Origin: JAHJQQ01 sp964458835
GTDB taxonomy: Bacteria; Pseudomonadota; Gammaproteobacteria; Thiohalobacterales; Thiohalobacteraceae
NCBI GenBank assembly: GCA_964458835.1
Contig: CAYWKV010000029.1
Coordinates: forward strand, 1-23,605
Length of the DNA stretch: 23,605 nucleotides
Direction of reading: 5' to 3'
A program made the position numbers and the translations under genes. Positions 20,912 through 23,605 of the stretch are shown here, piece by piece (the stretch's first letter is position 1; each line of letters begins with the position of its first letter). The notes under the pieces were generated by a model. That model was not told where the DNA came from, made no database searches, and worked only from the letters and a program-made list of their open reading frames with translations.

Positions 20912-22651
20912 ATGAAAGACAGCACCACACATGGCACGGGGCTGACGGCCCTCGTCGCCGCCATCGGTTTGGCGCTCGGGTCGGTGGCCGTGACGGCGGC
21001 GACGCCGACCGAACACCCCGGCACGCCCGAGGAGGAGCTGCGCTACAAGGGCGCGCCGGTGCCGCAACCCGACCAGCTCACGACGACCATTTCGCCCAAG
21101 GCGCCGCCCGTCACCGAGGCAGAGTTCGCGCGCGCCAAGCAGATCTACTTCGAGCGCTGCGCCGGCTGTCACGGCGTGCTGCGCAAGGGCGCGACCGGCA
21201 AGCCGCTGACGCCGGACATCACCCAGGAGCGCGGCACCGAATATCTGAAGGCCTTCATCAATTTCGGTTCGCCGGCGGGCATGCCCAACTGGGGCACCTC
21301 GGGCGTGATGACCGAGGCCGACGTCGACATCATGGCGCGCTTCCTGCAGCACGAGCCGCCGCAGCCGCCCGAGTACAGCCTCGCCGACATGAAGGCGACC
21401 TGGAAGGTGCTGGTGCCGCCGGACCAGCGTCCCAAGAAACAGGAGAACAAGCTCGATCTGGACAACCTGTTCTCCGTGACGCTGCGTGACGACGGCAAGG
21501 TCGCGCTGATCGAGGGCGATTCGAAGAAGATCATCTTCACCATCGAGACCGGCTATGCCGTGCACATCTCGCGCATGTCGGCCTCCGGCCGCTATCTGTA
21601 CGTCATCGGCCGCGACGCCAAGATCAATCTCATCGACCTGTGGATGAAGACCCCGGCCACCGTCGCCGAGATCAAGGTCGGCATGGAGGCGCGCTCGGTC
21701 GAGACCTCGAAATACAAGGGCTGGGAGGACAAGTACGCCATCGCCGGCACCTACTGGCCGCCGCAGTTCGTGATCATGGACGGCGACACCCTGGAGCCGA
21801 AGAAGATCGTCGCCACCCGCGGTATGACGGTGGACACCCAGGAATACCATCCGGAACCGCGCGTGGCGGCCATCGTGGCCTCGCACCAGAAGCCGGAGTT
21901 CATCGTCAACGTCAAGGAGACCGGCAAGATCCTCATGGTCAACTACGAGGACCTGGAGAACATGAAGGTCACCGAGGTCGACGCCGCCCGCTTCCTGCAT
22001 GACGGCGGCTGGGACAGCTCGGGCCGGTACTTCATGAGCGCGGCCAACCAGTCCAACAAGATCGCCGTGGTCGACTCGAAGGAGGGCGAGCTCGAGGCCC
22101 TGGTCGATGTCGGCAAGATCCCGCATCCCGGCCGCGGCGCGAACTTCATCGATCCGAAGTACGGGCCGGTGTGGGCGACCAGTCACCTGGGTGACGAGAC
22201 CGTCTCCCTGATCGGCACCGATCCCGAGAAGCACGAGGACAACGCCTGGAAGGTGGTGCGCACGCTGAAGGCGCAGGGTGGCGGCTCGCTGTTCGTCAAG
22301 ACCCATCCGAAGTCCACCAATCTCTGGGTCGACACCACGCTGAACCCCGACGAGAAGATCAGCCAGTCGGTGGCGGTGTTCGACATCCGCGATCTGGACA
22401 AGGGCTACGAGGCCGTCGACATCGCCGGTATGGCCGGTCTGGGCGAAGGGCCGAAGCGCGTCGTGCAGCCGGAGTACAACAAGGCCGGCGACGAGGTCTG
22501 GTTCTCGGTGTGGAACGGCCAGACCCAGGAGTCCGCGATTGTGGTGGTCGACGACAAGACGCGCAAGCTCAAGGCGGTCATCAAGGACAAGCGCCTGATC
22601 ACGCCGACCGGCAAGTTCAACGTCTACAACACCATGCACGACGTGTATTGA
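20912..22651 (+). CDS. nirS: Cytochrome cd1 nitrite reductase
   Basis: This 579-residue periplasmic enzyme reduces nitrite to NO. A signal peptide spans about residues 1-30. The N-terminal cytochrome c domain binds heme at CAGCH (Cys83, Cys86, His87). The eight-bladed d1 propeller follows, with the likely proximal d1 ligand His218 in GYAVHISRMSASGRYLYVIGRDA-type context and conserved active-site segments YHPEPRVAAI and FLHDGGWDSS. The C-terminus TPTGKFNVYNTMHDVY is complete. ATG 20912 has an AAGGAG site (20898-20903). The nirCFDLGHJN genes for heme d1 that often follow are not seen, but a scaffold join begins 21 bases after the stop. Confidence 0.98.
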   Translation: MKDSTTHGTGLTALVAAIGLALGSVAVTAATPTEHPGTPEEELRYKGAPVPQPDQLTTTISPKAPPVTEAEFARAKQIYFERCAGCHGVLRKGATGKPLTPDITQERGTEYLKAFINFGSPAGMPNWGTSGVMTEADVDIMARFLQHEPPQPPEYSLADMKATWKVLVPPDQRPKKQENKLDLDNLFSVTLRDDGKVALIEGDSKKIIFTIETGYAVHISRMSASGRYLYVIGRDAKINLIDLWMKTPATVAEIKVGMEARSVETSKYKGWEDKYAIAGTYWPPQFVIMDGDTLEPKKIVATRGMTVDTQEYHPEPRVAAIVASHQKPEFIVNVKETGKILMVNYEDLENMKVTEVDAARFLHDGGWDSSGRYFMSAANQSNKIAVVDSKEGELEALVDVGKIPHPGRGANFIDPKYGPVWATSHLGDETVSLIGTDPEKHEDNAWKVVRTLKAQGGGSLFVKTHPKSTNLWVDTTLNPDEKISQSVAVFDIRDLDKGYEAVDIAGMAGLGEGPKRVVQPEYNKAGDEVWFSVWNGQTQESAIVVVDDKTRKLKAVIKDKRLITPTGKFNVYNTMHDVY

Positions 22652-22654
22652 TGG

Positions 22655-22735
22655 TGGGGCGGGGGGCGGCCGNNNNNNNNNNGGTTTTTTGTGGGGGGGG
22701 GGGGGGGGGGGGGGTCGCCTCCCCCCGCCGCCCCC
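22655..22735. other. Assembly gap and low-complexity junction
   Basis: Ten Ns (22673-22682) mark a scaffold join. They are flanked by G-rich sequence and a 22-base G homopolymer (22693-22714), which is typical of read or contig-end artefacts. Bases here should not be interpreted biologically, and the true distance between nirS and the next gene is unknown. Confidence 0.9.
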
Positions 22736-22740
22736 CCGAC

Positions 22741-22818
22741 AGATACAAGAGGCAAGAGGCAAGGTACGGGAGACAGGGTCGGTTTTGACTTGCGCCTTGT
22801 AACTTGTCTCTTGCATCT
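22741..22818. repeat. Imperfect inverted repeat before cobA
   Basis: Bases 22741-22764 (agatacaagaggc onward) and 22795-22818 are imperfect reverse complements, matching at 19 of 24 positions. Both are built of the unit caagag/caagg. It may be a repetitive element that stopped the assembly at this point, or a leader structure of cobA. Confidence 0.45.
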
Positions 22819-22835
22819 CCCAACAAGGGGGATGT

Positions 22836-23605
22836 ATGTCCGAAGAAGCCTGTGTCTATCTGGTTGGCGCCGGCCCCGGCGACCCCGATCTCCTGACCCT
22901 CAAGGCCCATCGTCTCCTGCAGGAGGCCGACGTGGTGGTCTACGACCGCCTGGTCTCGCGGGAAATCCTCGATCTCATTCCGACCGGTGCCAGCCGCATC
23001 TTCGTGGGCAAGGCCGCCGGCAACCATCACATGCGTCAGGAGGACATCAACGAGCTCCTGGCGAACCTGGGCCGTCGCGCGCGCAAGGTCGTGCGCCTCA
23101 AGGGCGGCGACCCGCTGATCTTCGGCCGCGGCAGCGAAGAGGCGCTGCATCTCGCCCGGCACGGCGTGCGCTTCGAGATCGTGCCCGGCATCACCGCCGC
23201 CTCGGCCTGCACGACCTATGCCGGCATCCCGCTCACGCACCGCGGCCTGGCCGGCAGCGCGCGCTTCGTCGCCGGCCATTGCCGCGCGGACCAGCCGCTG
23301 GATCTGGACTGGGACCGGCTCGCCGATCCCGACACCACGCTGGTCATCTACATGGGCCTGGCCAGCCTGGCGGAAATCCAGGCCAACCTCATCGCGGCCG
23401 GACTGGCGGCGGACACGCCCGCCGCGCTGATCGAGAACGGCAGCACGCCGCGCCAGCGCCGCCTGCTCACACGCCTCGACGGCCTGGCCGCCATGGCGGT
23501 TTCGGAGCGGGTGGTGTCGCCGGCGCTGGTGGTCATCGGCAAGGTCGTCGCACTGGCCGGTGACATGGACTGGTTCGACACGGTGCAGGCAGAGCGTCAT
23601 GCAGA
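22836..23605 (+). CDS. cobA: Uroporphyrinogen-III C-methyltransferase (SUMT), 3' end outside the window
   Basis: The frame is open from ATG 22836 to the end of the window (256 codons), close to the normal family length, so only the tail is missing. Family motifs are clear: VYLVGAGPGDPDLLTLKA at the N-terminus, VRLKGGDPLIFGRGSEEA, and VPGITAASACTTYAGIPLTHRG. The enzyme methylates uroporphyrinogen III twice with S-adenosylmethionine to give precorrin-2, the branch point to siroheme, heme d1 and cobalamin. Next to nirS it may serve as NirE for heme d1. AAGGGGG upstream is a good ribosome site. Adjacency to nirS depends on the scaffold join. Confidence 0.93.
   Translation, partial: MSEEACVYLVGAGPGDPDLLTLKAHRLLQEADVVVYDRLVSREILDLIPTGASRIFVGKAAGNHHMRQEDINELLANLGRRARKVVRLKGGDPLIFGRGSEEALHLARHGVRFEIVPGITAASACTTYAGIPLTHRGLAGSARFVAGHCRADQPLDLDWDRLADPDTTLVIYMGLASLAEIQANLIAAGLAADTPAALIENGSTPRQRRLLTRLDGLAAMAVSERVVSPALVVIGKVVALAGDMDWFDTVQAERHA

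Noticed and set aside
22693..22714. 22-base G run as a G-quadruplex or phase-variable tract
   Set aside because: It sits 10 bases from a scaffold gap in low-quality sequence and is better explained as an assembly or sequencing artefact.
20819..22816. Long minus-strand open frame opposite nirS that crosses the N gap
   Set aside because: It is a shadow of nirS, and it continues through unknown bases, so its length is artificial.
1..23605. tRNA, rRNA, CRISPR array, prophage or transposase genes
   Set aside because: I looked for cloverleaf-like segments, regularly spaced repeats and integrase or transposase motifs and saw none that could be supported.

Overview
The window is GC-rich (roughly 65 %), gene-dense DNA from a denitrifying proteobacterium, most likely a gammaproteobacterium of the sulfur- or iron-oxidising type. 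This rests on the set and order of genes (norCB, nirS, fnr, norEF, ctaA, cyoE) and not on any marker gene, so placement is tentative. A run of 10 Ns beside a 22-base G homopolymer (22673-22714) marks a scaffold join, so this is a draft or metagenome-derived assembly.

Layout. 1-783: end of an endonuclease/exonuclease/phosphatase-family gene. 1064-2689: a diguanylate cyclase with a hairpin just before its start. 2825-4130: norE, norF and a small membrane protein behind an FNR-type box. 4161-5668, minus strand: a lipoprotein and a diverged CtaA-like heme A synthase. 5882-10209: a five-gene operon with a 51-residue membrane peptide, a CuA subunit II, a B-type-like heme-copper subunit I without the active-site tyrosine, CyoE and a SCO protein. 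10300-13776: a three-gene operon with a cytochrome b6/ferredoxin/FlpD fusion, an anchored small protein and an aberrant heme-copper subunit I. 13915-15739: canonical norCB. 15797-16015: an element with 35-bp perfect inverted ends. 16032-16902: a second norEF. 17005-17817: norQ. 17893-20685: fnr, a SirB2-like gene and a NosR/NirI-like flavo-iron-sulfur protein. 20912-22651: nirS. 22836-23605: cobA/nirE, cut by the window end.

How it works together. NirS makes NO from nitrite in the periplasm. Up to three different NO-reducing heme-copper enzymes then appear to be encoded side by side: a CuA-containing sNOR-like enzyme, a gNOR-like enzyme with its own cytochrome b/iron-sulfur partner, and cytochrome-c-dependent cNOR. 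Each of their operons, and nirS, has its own TTGA(C/T)N4(A/G)TCAA box. Four boxes have a -10-like hexamer at class-II spacing. An FNR-type regulator with a full set of cluster cysteines is encoded in the same window. CyoE, CtaA and SCO would supply farnesylated heme and copper, and CobA would feed precorrin-2 to heme d1.

The best candidate for an undescribed system is the three-gene operon at 10300-13776. It pairs a b6-type cytochrome fused to two [4Fe-4S] sites and an FlpD/MvhD domain with a heme-copper subunit that lacks the usual twin CuB histidines.
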